64,000 nt of DNA from Dichetophora obliterata (taxonomy: Eukaryota > Arthropoda > Insecta > Diptera > Sciomyzidae): the NCBI GenBank assembly GCA_963920525.1, contig OY986435.1:301519908-301583907 (forward strand). Direction: 5' to 3'. Shown here one piece after another: positions 1 to 11,382 of the stretch (its first letter is position 1; every line of letters begins with the position of its first letter). Under the pieces are notes generated by a model. That model did no database searches. It was not told the origin of the DNA and saw only the letters and a list, made by a program, of their open reading frames with translations. A program made the position numbers and the translations under genes.

Positions 1-512
1 AGTATGTGTGCGTGTATGAATACTAGAGAAGAGTACAAATTAGATGCATTCTTTGATAACTATGTCTGTGACTTCAATACTAACTTCAAAGTCGATAGAC
101 TATAAAAGCAGTTCTTGCATACCGAGCACATGTATTCTAGCTTTTTCGTCGAGTTTTCGCCCAAATGTTGCTTTAGATGTGCACGCAAATTATCCAAACG
201 GAAGAATACTTTATCGCAAACCTTACAATGCATTGCATCACTTTGGTCAGCACTACAAGAGGAGTATTTTTGATGTCGTTTCAAGTGATATGAACGTGTA
301 AATTCCTTGCCGCATATCTTACAAGCGTATGGTTTTCCACGATTTTGATGTTGTTCAATGTGCAGATGTAGTAAATTTTCACTCCGTAGTTTAGCATTGC
401 AGATTGTGCAAGGAAAGTCATTGAATTCAGAGTGTGTGATGAAGATATGACGTTCATAGCTCGATTGGGTTTTAAATGATTTGGGACAATCAGGACAGCT
501 GATGTGACCAAG
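1..512 (-). CDS. C2H2 zinc-finger gene 1, exons 3-4 (partial, runs off left edge)
   Basis: Exon 3 is 512-85 on the minus strand, opened by an acceptor (CTCACTAG) and closed by donor GTTAGT; exon 4 begins at 22 after TTCTCTAG and is cut by the window edge. The reading frame gives successive C2H2 fingers: CPDC..H..H, CTIC..H, CKIC..H, CKVC..H, and a last finger CSVC whose histidines lie in exon 4. Splitting one finger across the phase-2 junction restores the C-x2-C-x12-H-x3-H spacing (N-I-H-T-R-T-H), which strongly supports the splice. It joins in phase 0 to exon 2 at 7727-7569. The protein is presumably a nuclear DNA-binding regulator; its target is unknown. The block is nearly identical, including intron 3, to 53940-54445, so it is one half of a gene duplication. 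No stop or frameshift is seen inside exon 3. Confidence 0.85.
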
Positions 513-856
513 CTAGTGAGAAAAGAAACCAAAAAGTTTGCAATTAAATAAGAACACATTTTATTTATAAATTCAATTTAAATAAAGCAAAATAGATCAA
601 TTGTACCATCAACTAATCATACTATATCCATCATACCATACCATCATTTTATGATCATCATATTTACCAAAAAATTACAACAAACACATAGAAATATTAA
701 AAAAACTGGGTAACTATTATTATTTTGCCAGAATAGGGCTGTTAATTATAAACCCGAAAATGTATACATATTAACTTCATTTAAAAAACTAAAATTCTTA
801 AATACTATGTGTATACAGTTGCTTAACAAACTCGTAAACTGGCTATATAAATTGGT

Positions 857-1768
857 GGTGCCCGGACATAACCCCCAGAGACATAACCCCCATTTTTTGG
901 GGGGTTAAGTCCGTCCCATACCGTGGACATAACCCCCAATTTGACTGGGGGCTATGTCCGACGTAGTTGGCGGACATAATCCCCAAAAAAAAATACGGAC
1001 ATAAGCCCCACAATTTTGGGGGTTAAGTCCGCGCTGCAAAACGGACATAACCCCCAAAATTTGTTTTTTCTAATATTTCACAAAATATGAGTTTATTCAT
1101 AATTGAACAATTTACCGTTATAATACAATTACCGAACAATAATTTTAACAGTTTTCAAATGCAGATTCCTATGAAAAATTTTTCATAAAAAATCGCACGA
1201 TTAAATTATTGTTCGGTAATTGTATTATACCGGTAAAAATTTTTCTTTCTTTTTATTACCTAATTATTTGAAATTATAACGTATAAATATATTGCATTAT
1301 TATTGAAGTTTGCTTTACAAATAAAAAGAACACAATTCTTAAACCATGCAAACATGGAAAAATTTGTCGGGCATGTTTTGATGAAATTAATAAAAGAAAT
1401 CTTGAAAACGACACACTCACATTATGTCCATTTTGTAAACAAGTAGTTGGTCATGTGGAAGAGTTCTATATTTAACAAAATTAAATATAAATTTATTATC
1501 AATACTCAAGCTAATGAAATCTAGTTTTTGTTACATAAAAAACATCATTTTTTGTTGAAAAATAATAAAATTATTAACATTATTCTACCTTTTTACAACG
1601 TTTTATGCTAAAAATAAAATCGCTCATATCCCCCATTGGGGATTATGTCCGCCAACTACGTCGGACATAGCCCCCAGTCAAATTGGGGGTTATGTCCGCG
1701 GTATGGGACGGACTTAACCTCCAATAAAAAAATGGGGGTTATGTCTCTGGGGGTTATGTCACGGCACC
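857..1768. mobile_element. Foldback DNA transposon, 912 bp, 9-bp target duplication
   Basis: Flanked by direct repeats TAAATTGGT at 848-856 and 1769-1777, a clean 9-bp target-site duplication. Ends are GGTGCC...GGCACC, and about 130 bp at each end (857-987, 1640-1768) are reverse complements of each other. The arms contain many copies, in both directions, of a GGACATAACCCCC motif, and a second inverted pair lies inside (about 1110-1147 against 1201-1236). Long, internally repetitive arms plus a 9-bp duplication are features of Foldback/Mutator-like (MULE) elements. No transposase is present, so it is non-autonomous. The interior carries a RING-finger coding segment listed separately. It sits within the large intron of zinc-finger gene 1. 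Confidence 0.85.
1287..1475 (+). pseudogene. RING-finger gene fragment captured in the foldback element
   Basis: An open frame ending in TAA at 1473-1475 reads EVCFTNKKNTIL, then PCKHGKICRACFDEI, then CPFCKQVVGHVEEFYI. This is the C-terminal part of a C3HC4 RING: C, C-x-H, C-x2-C and C-P-x-C are all in order, resembling the terminal RING of IAP-type E3 ligases. The first cysteine of the first pair is missing. An AG at 1306-1308 (TTGAAG before TTTGC) could be a splice acceptor whose upstream exon supplied C-x. There is no ATG and an in-frame TAA lies at 1284. A polyadenylation-like AATAAAA follows at about 1564. I see the motif directly; gene capture by the element is inference. It could also be an original accessory gene of the transposon family. 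Confidence 0.6.
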
Positions 1769-1777
1769 TAAATTGGT

Positions 1778-3104
1778 ATGATTGTTTTAGGTGTAGATTT
1801 TAATTGCGAATTTAGACATGAATGTTATCAGCACTTAAGGGTGGCTTTTTTAAAATTTTAAATATTGAATTTTTAAGGTTGTAACTGTAACTCATGTCGT
1901 GTAATTGTAACTCATTCATCATAAAACCAATTATTTTTTTTAATTTAAAAAAATTGTTAATCTTGTGCAAAATGGCGCTCAATGAGACCCTTTCAAAGAA
2001 AAGGGGCATGGGCTATGTTGTAGATTTTGGCTTTTTTATTTATCGGAAAAATAAAAACCAAGAATAATCCTAATCACTATGAGTGCAGCTATGGGTGGAA
2101 CTAGAAATAAAAAAATTTTAATAAACAGAATGACGCCCTGTTGAAGTTTAAGTTCTTAAAACAGCTTGTATTTTGCAGGTTATTTAGTGTAAAATATACG
2201 ATGTTTTTGAAATAAATCTTTCATTCTAGTTCCAGCGATAGCCACTGACGTTGTAAATAGCATATTTAAATTTCAGATGATTCGGCTAAATAGTTTTTGT
2301 TTTTCCTACAACTCCATGCCGAAAAAGTAGTTTCGAGACAAATGAGCATAAAGAGAATGAATGTAGACGAAAGTGGAAATAACGTCAGTATCGGGTTCGG
2401 TCATGGATCTTTTCACTTTCTTTATTCTTTCTTATATTTAAGAATTATGGAAAACTAGAAATTGCGGAAATTGTGGAAAATGTGGAATTAATGGACAGGA
2501 ACAACTAAGACCTGGAAATGCTTGTCGAAGTTAAGGCATAACACTAGCCTCGGTGTAAAGCAATTCAAATTGTCTTTCACTGTTGTTTCGCCTAAGCAAT
2601 AATTCACGTATGGTTCCAATCAATTCCTCTAAATAATCTATTCCTTTCCTTTCAGGTCAAAGACCAAACCTTGTTTGTATAGGCGCATGCCTTGGTTCTT
2701 TGATCTTTAAAAAAAAAAGTTTCCTCCTATACTGTAAAATTTTACAGATTGATCTAGAATCTAAGCTACTAACCATAAAATAAAAAATAATATTTTCTAT
2801 TTTAGAAAATAGATCAGCTTTTCCGTCTTTATAACATTGTTTGAGCAACTAGGTGCGAGTGAGTCCTAAAAGTGTTCTATAGGTGTATAATATGTGGTTA
2901 AAGCTTTACCGCAGCTTTGTTTGCTGCTGGTTGCTTTTACTTTTAAAGAAAATGCTCCAAATATGATTTTTTTACCATTTTGAGCTCTAATACTTTATAC
3001 AGCTCTGTAAAGGATTTTATAAAATCTGAACAAAGTTTACGAGTTTGTTAAGCAACTGCTACACATAGTATTTAAGAATTTTAGTTTTTTAAATGAAAAG
3101 AACA
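1778..3104. other. Intronic stretch with no supported feature
   Basis: AT-rich sequence inside the proposed large intron of zinc-finger gene 1. The open frames of about 65 codons here show no domain and no start context. I see nothing else in it. Confidence 0.5.
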
Positions 3105-3216
3105 GGGGCCGAATTACAGCATCTGTGACCGAGCAAAATTTTACAAGATTGTTAGGCACTTGTCTCGTCATGCCCTTCGTAATTTTGCTCGATCACGGAT
3201 GCTGTAATTCGGCCCC
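3105..3216. repeat. 112-bp hairpin MITE (GGGGCCGAATTACAGC family), copy 1
   Basis: Starts GGGGCCGAATTACAGC and ends with its reverse complement; about 36 bp at each end pair, leaving a short loop. Four more copies occur at 9471, 11140, 13336 and 17740. No clear target duplication was found, so the superfamily is undetermined. Confidence 0.85.
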
Positions 3217-4318
3217 AGAACTCTAAAATTTACTACTTGCTCTGTAAAGAATCTTTTGAAGTAATACAAATAACTATACAGCTGTTTTGAAACTCGTAGA
3301 TTCTGTATAATATTTAGATGTAAATAGATGCGAATAGATGTAAAATACTGTAAATTAATGCAATAAATTTTTTGGGAATAACAAGTGATTAAAAAAATCT
3401 GATAAAGAGCTTCTTTGAAAAAAATGGCGATCTTATTAAAAATAGAAAATCTTCAGAGTTGAAGAAAGCTAAATATTAGTGTTTACAATAATATTTTAAA
3501 CGAAATTGATGATTTTATGATACATATATTAGAATAACATACATAGAATAAAGTATTTAAATCATTTTTAGTTGATTTTAAAGAATGTTAAAAATTTTCG
3601 AACTATTTTTAAATAATTAACACTTCTTAATTTTAATTATTTGTTAAGCCCGTTGTAGTTTTTCGAAGTACTACATTCACGTTTCCGATAAATTCAAAAG
3701 CACACCGAAATTCGCAGCATATAACGAATACACGAACATGAGTCTGATATAATAAGCACTTTATTATTTCTTTAATTTATTTGTCATTCTAGCCATCACA
3801 AACACTTTTCAAATTTTATATATTTATTGAGTTTATTTTGAACACATACATACTTAAACGAATAAGAAAAATTAGCTTTGCAAGAGCTCTTATTTAGGTT
3901 TGACAGGAACTCTTTTAAAAGTTGACAGCTACTTCTACTCTTCATATGAAGCAAAAATAGTGCTTTTAAACTCAGGAAAGTAGCCTTATATATTATCTGC
4001 AAGAGCTTTAGTAGCGCGACTAAAGCTATAGTTGAAGCTTGCTGCTATATAAAATAGCACTATAAGCTCTGCAAGAATTAATATATGGCTAAAATTGTTA
4101 CTTGGGATATATCAACCACTTTCGTGTCATGTGCTATATCGGAGCTAAAATTTTCAGATTATCCAACGAAATATCAACAAATTTTGTATCTTTTGTTTTA
4201 GCCGACTGTAATCGTCCAAATTTAAAATGTCTGTTTTAATGTAAAAATCCACTTAATCAAGTTTTTTTTTTCTAATTTCTAACTTTGGATGATAACAGCT
4301 ACACTTTAATAAAATATA
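3217..4318. other. Intronic stretch with no supported feature
   Basis: AT-rich, repeat-like sequence between the hairpin MITE and the LINE remnant. No gene, promoter or RNA seen. Confidence 0.45.
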
Positions 4319-6134
4319 CAAAATTTGTTGACATATGCAGATAATGTTTTTACAGTTGCCTCTGGTCCAATTGATACTGTTGCTCGTAACTTAAATGATT
4401 TCGATGAAAAGCTTAATCAGTGGGAGATTAAAAGAGGAGCTATTATACCTGCTAACAAAGCGGAAATACTTCACGTTTGCCGAAAGCACAACTGCGGCTC
4501 TTCTACACTAATATTACGGGAGAAAAGAATTCGAATTAAAAATAAAATGAGAATTCTGGGTTTGACTTTTACAAAAACATTACTATGGAATGAACATACA
4601 AGTATTTTAGTAAATAAATTAAGCAAAATAAATAATTTACTGAAAGTAATTCGCTCAAGGAAAAAGGGTCCCCACTTCGAAACTACGATTGGAATATGCA
4701 TATCTCTAACCGGTGTTATTCAGCACTGTATTAGCATATTCAGCTGCGTTTAACAAGTGCTTTAGAACCGCTACTGGATTCCGAACACCTACACCATTAG
4801 ATGCTTTAAGGATTGAAGCTCGTTACCAAAACTTTCAAATGTTACAAAAAAATCGAAGCATTAAGCTTGCTTCAAAGCATTAACATTGACATGTTTACAC
4901 ATGAAATTTTCTGGGAAAAACTCTTCGAAGCTTTCAACCATAGTTCAAATGGTAGAGATTTGTACGGAGTAAGTAAAATTATAAATTAAATGATCGAACA
5001 TAAATTACCAACACCTAAACAGCCGATTATCAGATCAAACAACCAATTTGAGCATAACATCAACATCGATATATCACTATATGAACACGACAAAAGCAAT
5101 ACGAATCCGTCAATTTTTAAACAAATTTTTACTGAATCATATAACTTTTTTGCGACTGATATGACACTTTACACAGACGGATCTTTCCAAGATGGTGTAA
5201 CGTCATACGCAGTTTGCAGACAATTTTCAAATAACTTTAAAAAAATTCAACAATCTCTTCTGCCTATGCACTCAGGTATCTTTGCTGCTGAACTCACTGC
5301 GATACACTTAACGGTCAAATCTGTGTCGATGAGCAATAACAGCTTTAGTCTTATTTCAAAGTTTCCAGAAATCTTGCTTCAAAGTTTTCAATCGCCATAT
5401 AATTTATATGAATGGTCTTTTGTTTTTGCGTCATATCTTTGGCTAAGATCATGCTAAGAGTTCTAGATTTTGTGTGTTCATAATGATATGTACGTGAAAC
5501 ACAACTATATCAATAACTCAGTTCTGTCTAAAGTCGACTTAAGCTATTATTGCTTATCGTCACAGAAATATGCTGTACAAATGAATAAAAAGACCTTGAT
5601 ATGCTCCGATATCCGATATGCTCCGATAGCTTAAGTGTGCTAAAAGCTCTAACAGAAAAAGCAAAGCCTTTAAATTTATTTTCAACAAAATAGAGTGTCA
5701 TTATCCCATCAAAATTATATGAATTCCCAGACACATCGCAATTCAAGGAAATGAAGTAGCTGATTCTGCGGCGAAGGAAGCATTCTTGTTTTTTCTCATT
5801 TTTAAAATACCTTGCTTTGACTTAATTATTACCAACCATTGCTCTGCAATTCAAAATCTTGAATATCGACAATCATGGGAGTCTTCAAACTGTTTTTTAA
5901 GAAAACACAATGGGAGGACATCAAGGCCTAACTACAACATCAACTTGACGCGTGAGGATTGTATCTTTTCACTCTTTAACTGCGCAATGTAACTTTTGTG
6001 TTTCAACAATGTCTGTTCATCATATTTTAATAGAATGTCCTATATCCAAATGCTTTCCAAATACCTTCTGGACTGTAGTAAAAAAGTATGTCTATATTAA
6101 AAATGCGCTAAAAAAACAAAAACCTGCTCTTTGA
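4319..6134 (+). pseudogene. I-type LINE remnant: RT C-terminus, RNase H, zinc knuckle
   Basis: The plus strand opens in the middle of a reverse transcriptase at LTYADNVFTVASG (4325; catalytic YADD altered to YADN). It then gives ANKAEILHVCRKHNC, an RT-thumb segment also seen in the LINE at 58.3 kb (INKCKTLHICRKQ). An RNase H domain follows: LYTDGSF at about 5170 and FAAELTAIHLTV at 5281; its third region reads IQGNEVADSAAKEA near 5740. The C-terminal CNFC...HHILIECP knuckle (about 5993-6040) ends at a stop near 6132. Several frameshifts and a stop at about 5455 break it. The EN and most of the RT are absent, a usual 5'-truncated LINE copy. It lies in the intron of zinc-finger gene 1. Confidence 0.8.
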
Positions 6135-6178
6135 AGTATAGGACAAAATCGGTGCAATATGGCCTCAGTTGTCCTGCA

Positions 6179-7118
6179 TCAGAGTTGGGCGTAGTGCACT
6201 AAATGTTGAGTGCACTAAGCCTTTCACTAGCACTAAAATATATTGAAAGTAATTCTATTCTTCACTATTTTTTTACCAGCTTAGTGATAGTGAAGAGATG
6301 CTTCACTAGGGATTTTAGTGGTAGTGTTATATTGTTGCACTATAACTAAATTGAGTGGTAGTTACTAAATCTCCACTACACTCAAATAGTGCAAAATTTG
6401 AGCAGCCACTAAATGAAAGCTGCAATTGAAAGTGTTTCCACTTAACTTTTAAATATGACTGGTTTTACAACTATTTCAGTTAGACTCAAATTAAAAAAAA
6501 AAATCTATTATTAAGAAAAACTATTTTTCGAGCTTCAAGTCATATATGTTAACGAAGAAAGCCACAACAACAGCTCTGAATGAACATCACCAAGCTAGGA
6601 TCAGATAGACAGTTTGTACATAAAATTGGTGTTATTTAAAATAATAGTTTCATGAAAAATAAATTGCTTAAAGCAAATCATTGTTAGCATAGCTTATTTT
6701 TCTAGTTTTACTTAATATTTTTCTATTTTACTAATAGCATAGAAACATACAAATTTCTGTATAATATTTAAATACTCTATAGTATAGAGTATAGAGTCTA
6801 CACTACAAGTAAACTGTTCCTGTTTTCTTTCAATTGAGTGATAACTTTCTGTGCTTTACCACTATTAGTGCAAGTATTTTTTTTTTTTGCACTATTCATT
6901 TTGTGCAAAAAAAAAGTTCCACTAAGCTGTATTGGTATCCACTATTGTTATATGAATTTGAGTGAGAAATTTTTCACTATCACTATCACTCATGTATAGT
7001 GAGGCTTATATTTTTCAATTCAGCAGTCAAAAAAAAAAATAGAAGATAGAGAATAATTGTACACTATCAGTACGTGTAAGCTGAAACTGCAAATTTAGTG
7101 CACTACGCCAATCTCTAC
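6179..7118. mobile_element. 940-bp TIR element (GCGTAGTGCACTAAA ends)
   Basis: The left end reads AGAGTTGGGCGTAGTGCACT and the right end is its near reverse complement (AGTGCACTACGCCAATCTCT). CCTGCA occurs directly before (6173-6178) and after (7119-7124) and is a candidate 6-bp target duplication. The interior has many CACTA/TAGTG words and no coding potential, so it is non-autonomous. It inserted into the 3' tail of the LINE remnant. Confidence 0.65.
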
Positions 7119-7124
7119 CCTGCA

Positions 7125-7568
7125 CCAACAAATATTTTATAAATTTATTTGTTAAATATTTCACAAATAAGTAAATAAATAATTTACAAAAATTATCCTA
7201 ATATGCAAGAAACCGCTGCTTAGTATTTTTATGAAAAGGTCTAGTTGGTTATATGAACATGCCAATAGTCTGATAAAAAAACTGCAATGGAACCTTATTT
7301 AAATTTAAAGTAGGAATACTAGGCATTATTAAAATGACATTTTTGAGGAAATCTCGATTGACCTTTATTTTTTAATTGCCACTGAATATAGCTTCTACAA
7401 ACCTAACTTTTACATATTTGTATACTTATTCCACTCCATTTAAAAATACTTTATTACCTTGCACAAAAGGTAAAATGTATTTTACACAAAAGGCTCTGGA
7501 AAAACATCAGAAAATTTTTGAAAAAAAAATATAAAATTTATACAGTTACGTAAATAAGTAGAGCTTAC
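7125..7568. other. Intron 2 of zinc-finger gene 1, proximal part
   Basis: Non-coding sequence between the 940-bp element and the exon 2 donor at 7568. No additional feature seen. Confidence 0.4.
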
Positions 7569-8258
7569 ATGACATGTATCGTAACTTTCACCACAACAGA
7601 AACATAAATCTTTATTGTCCATGATAATTGCATCTTTTTCAATTTTATCCAGATTCCTACACATTTCAGCTTTGCGTAAACTATAGCCACTATCGAAACG
7701 ACAAAAATCTAAATGTTTTTTCAACCCCTGAAAAGCAATATTTTTTTTAATTTTAAAAAACCATTCTTATCGTATTAATCTTATTCTTACAGTAAGGCGC
7801 CTAAATGACTTGTAGCATTTTCCGCACACATGTTCAATAATCTCCTCAGTCTTCATTTCGCCTTCTCTGGTAGGTTCGTCTCCTTCACCAAATTCATCTC
7901 CACTTAATTGCAGCTCCTCTGTGATCTCGCCGCTAGGTCTGGCCAAACCTTCTTCACCAGCATTATCGGTGAGTATGAAATCTATCGTTTCACCAACGTA
8001 GCCTTCTGCATCCGCCTCACCCTTGACGGTATGCAGCACATAGTGATCCATGTTTCCATCTTTTTTTGCTCTTTTCGCTGTCTTAATAGTCGCTATAGTT
8101 TTGGTGATTTTCTTTGTTGGCGATAATGGCACGGATGCTATAATGCAAGGGATCGGCGCCAGCGCATCTATTTTTTCGTCATTAAGAATTTTCATTCCAC
8201 GCGAATTAGCTCGAGTGCGCTCCGTTCTAATATTCATCTTGTTGTTGTTGGTTTCCAT
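7569..8258 (-). CDS. C2H2 zinc-finger gene 1, exons 1-2
   Basis: Exon 1 runs 8258-7791 (first in-frame ATG at 8258; an acceptor-like TTTCAG lies just upstream near 8281, so an earlier non-coding exon is possible). Intron 1 is 63 bp (7790-7728, GTAAGA...CAG). Exon 2 is 7727-7569, closed by GTAAGC. The splice rebuilds a single finger: CGKCYKSFRRLT joined to GLKKHLDFC, spacing C-x2-C-x12-H-x3-C, an excellent internal check. The N-terminal ~130 residues are low-complexity, basic then acidic, with no recognised domain. Exon 2 ends CFCCGESYDTCH in phase 0, matching the phase-0 start of exon 3 at 512, where CPDC follows within a few residues. The intervening intron (7568-513, about 7 kb) is filled with TEs. 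Likely a sequence-specific DNA-binding protein; no orthologue can be named without a search. Confidence 0.75.
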
Positions 8259-8281
8259 GTGGTGGCATTCATTCAATCTGA

Positions 8282-9470
8282 AACTATTTTAGTTGAAATC
8301 TGTAGATATGGTAATAAAATGTGATCTTCTATTTGCAGTAAGTATTCTAAGCAGAAAATTGACAGGATTAAAAATATTTGCTAGATATTCTCTTGCATAC
8401 TTTTAGACAGCGAAAAATATTTTAAAAACTCGAGTCAAAATTTATTGGATTGACACTAACGCCTAGAAACAATCTAAATATTTTAATTACCATTAAAAAT
8501 GGCGACTGACACGATCACAGGGCAATCGTATGACGAAAGCAGAAATTTCTTTCAAGTATCTAGAGGTGCCACCTTATTTTTAAATTAAATTCCACCAGAA
8601 TTTTATTTAGCTTCTCACTTAATTAGTTCTTTAAGTACATGTATGCATAAATAAGGAACAGAGATAAAGATATATATTAAATAAATAGCCATTAAATTCA
8701 AGAAAAAATTTAATTCTAATAAAAAACAATATACTTAGTTAAAATTGTGCTTAAGCAAGTTTTTAATGTGGCATCATCACAATACGAAACAGGGAAACCA
8801 AAAGCAAGCAACAAGTTCTGCTCGGCTAAGTACGACGATGCCTGAAATAAGTTTTTCTACATTTTGTAGGACAATGTTCTGCTGTATCTAAAAAATGCGT
8901 TAAATTTAATTGCATACTTTTCAGAAAAACTTAAAACCAACTACTTATGTTAAGTAAAGTTTCTGGCACGCAAGTGTTTTCTCATAATTTTAAAAACATT
9001 TTATTGGATGATGAAAAAGTAGGTTACCCAACAGCACTTTTACAATCCTTATATACATGCTCTATTTTTTGTACAACTACTGCAAGGCGTCCTTATTTTT
9101 ATCACTTTACAATAAATACTACACGATGTTGAAATTATATCAACACTTTTTGTATCTTTACCTAATTTTATGCTTTGAAATGTGGCAACAAATTTATCAT
9201 CGTACTCAAAACCTACACTAGTCTTATAAAAACACCGAAAACGAATAGAATAAATGTCATTAATTTGTTGACATAAGTAAAATGTAATAGATGCGTACAG
9301 TGAATATGTTCAACGAAGAAAACTATTGCATAGAGCCGTTTTTCATAAGACAATTTTCGAGCAATAATTGACTTCGTCGCAAGCTGTTTAATGGTAATTC
9401 GCCACATCGGGGGTCTACGAAAGAAAAAGACAGAATTGCCGCACGGACTGACCCATGATAGAATTACCAG
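8282..9470. other. Upstream region of zinc-finger gene 1
   Basis: Probable location of the promoter or a 5' untranslated exon. I cannot point to a TATA box, initiator or splice donor with confidence, and I see no coding exon. Confidence 0.3.
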
Positions 9471-9600
9471 GGGCCGAATTACAGCATCCGTGATCGAGCA
9501 AAATTACGAAGGGCACGACGAGACAAGTGCCTATCAATCTTGTACAATTTTGCTCGATCACGGATGCTGTAATTTGACCCCTGTTTAAATTCGGCCCCTG
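9471..9600. repeat. Hairpin MITE, copy 2, with duplicated end
   Basis: A complete GGGGCCGAATTACAGC hairpin at 9471-9581, followed after GTTTAAA by a second partial right end (TTCGGCCCCTG, to about 9600). The central loop is in the opposite orientation to copy 1. Confidence 0.8.
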
Positions 9601-9834
9601 TTTTTGAAAACTACCAATCGCTCAAAGAAGTAAAATATAAGGAAGTGGTGTAATAGCAGAAAAGTGTGGTATTTTCTATATTGGTGTTGGTTCGCACAAA
9701 TACAGAAACAATCACAAAGGGCCGTATTCGGTTGTATCGTAAAAGAAGGCCCAAACTGTTAAAGTTTGTTCTTATGCATTAAAATTTTAGAAACACTTCA
9801 AGAATAGCAACAACTCTAATTATTTAAAAAATTG

Positions 9835-10440
9835 TTGATCGCTCACAATTGGCTTAGAAGTTATAGGCATCCAACGTGGGAAAAAGTGGACTAAAAATTT
9901 AGCTGATTTTTTAAGTTTTCTAACAAAACTAAACCTTATGGGTATCAAAAGAGAGATAAAACAAGTATCTATTCAACAAGATATCAAACATAAAGATACA
10001 TGCATTTAAGATACAACCTTTTTTTACTTAAAATCGCGAGGTTTTTCCAAATTTAATAAAAAAAAAAATAAATGTATCAAAAGGAGGCCTTCGGATGCTG
10101 CTTAGGGTTTACAAACCTCAGTAAGTACCACACAGGCTTCTCTGTCTACAGCAGTTCTGAATATAGTTATCTTTTTAATAATTCTCTTTTTAATGTATTG
10201 CTTTCGTAAAAGAGAAACCACTAGTCTTTCAGACAAATTCTAATTATAAAAAATTATATCTTAATGAATTCTTATGGAATTCTAAATTTGACACCTCGTT
10301 GAATAGATACGCACATTACCTTTGTTTTAATACCCGTAAAGCTTAGTTTTGTTGAAAAACTAGAAAAACTGCAAGATTTTTAGGTAATTTTTCTATATTT
10401 GAAGGCCTATAAATTCTAAACTTCAACTTTAATTACAAAT
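9835..10440. repeat. Foldback repeat, diverged inverted arms
   Basis: About 180 bp at 9850-10030 matches the reverse complement of 10255-10440 (shared words: GGGTATCAAAAG, CTATTCAACAAGATATCAAA and TTATAGGC). The same sequence recurs near 11880-12060 and, inverted, near 12720-12900. Non-coding. Confidence 0.6.
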
Positions 10441-11139
10441 TATATTAGGTTAATTTTTTAAAATCCTTATTTTTTTTGTGTTTCTGCCTAGTTGTTGTGT
10501 AAAAATCAGAAAAATTTAACAAACAGGTACTAAATCTGATTCACTATGCTGAAAAAAAGAGCGCCCCAAACATGTATTCAACTGCGAAAAATGACTGCGC
10601 CCCTGAAGCAGTGTTTGTGTTTTGTCAGATGTGGTTTGATCAAACTGGCGGAAAATCAACGGGGTCTACATTGCATTTTTAAACCATTTTTAATAAGAAA
10701 TATATACATTTCTAACACAAATAAGTTAAAAAAATATCGTTAGAAACTAAATAAAGCACTTTTGTTAAAAGAATTTAAACCGTATGGACATATTTACCTG
10801 TGGAACGAATGCGCATTGTTTTTAAGTTTTCGTGAACTATTACAATTCTTAACCGCACAACTCATATTGCATTTGTTTTAGTGGTTATTTTTCTTTAATT
10901 TTGTTGCTTTTTAAGCAAAGAAAAATGCTTAAAATTAAATTATTTTCAACTATTTTGCTGAGGAGTCTTCCAATCAGATGCCAGGGTTCTCAAAAATGTC
11001 AAAAAACACACTCTTTCTCGCTCGCACAATTTACGAATGGTGCGACAGTTCACGTACAGTGTATGTGTAAGCAACACCATTTCCTTATATTTTACTTCTT
11101 TGCAATCGCCAAAAAACTGTCACGGCTACCTTGTCAAAC
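10441..11139. other. Stretch with no supported feature
   Basis: Two open frames (65 and 102 codons) occur but have no domain, and the second runs straight into a MITE copy, so they are chance frames. Confidence 0.4.
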
Positions 11140-11204
11140 GACGAGACAAGTGCCTATCAATCTTGTACAATTTTACTCGATCACGGATGCTGTAATTCGA
11201 CCCC
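11140..11204. repeat. Hairpin MITE, copy 3 (left arm lost)
   Basis: Loop and right arm of the GGGGCCGAATTACAGC family only, ending TGCTGTAATTCGACCCC. Confidence 0.75.
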
Positions 11205-11382
11205 AGTAGGAATAAAGTGTCAAATACAAGTAGTGTATGCACATTAAAAAGTAAAGGGGATTTTTTCTGTGTTTAGTTAAAAAATAAAACATACAAAAAA
11301 TTTTGAAATAAGAAAGCATAAAAAAATTAATTCATAAAATTAAAAATCCATTAACAAAATATTTCCGCATTTTTATAACACT

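Noticed and set aside
281..559. Minus-strand 92-codon frame at the left edge (and its counterpart at 54214-54444)
   Set aside because: It is out of frame with the zinc fingers; the finger frame in the same DNA has correct C2H2 spacing and splice sites.
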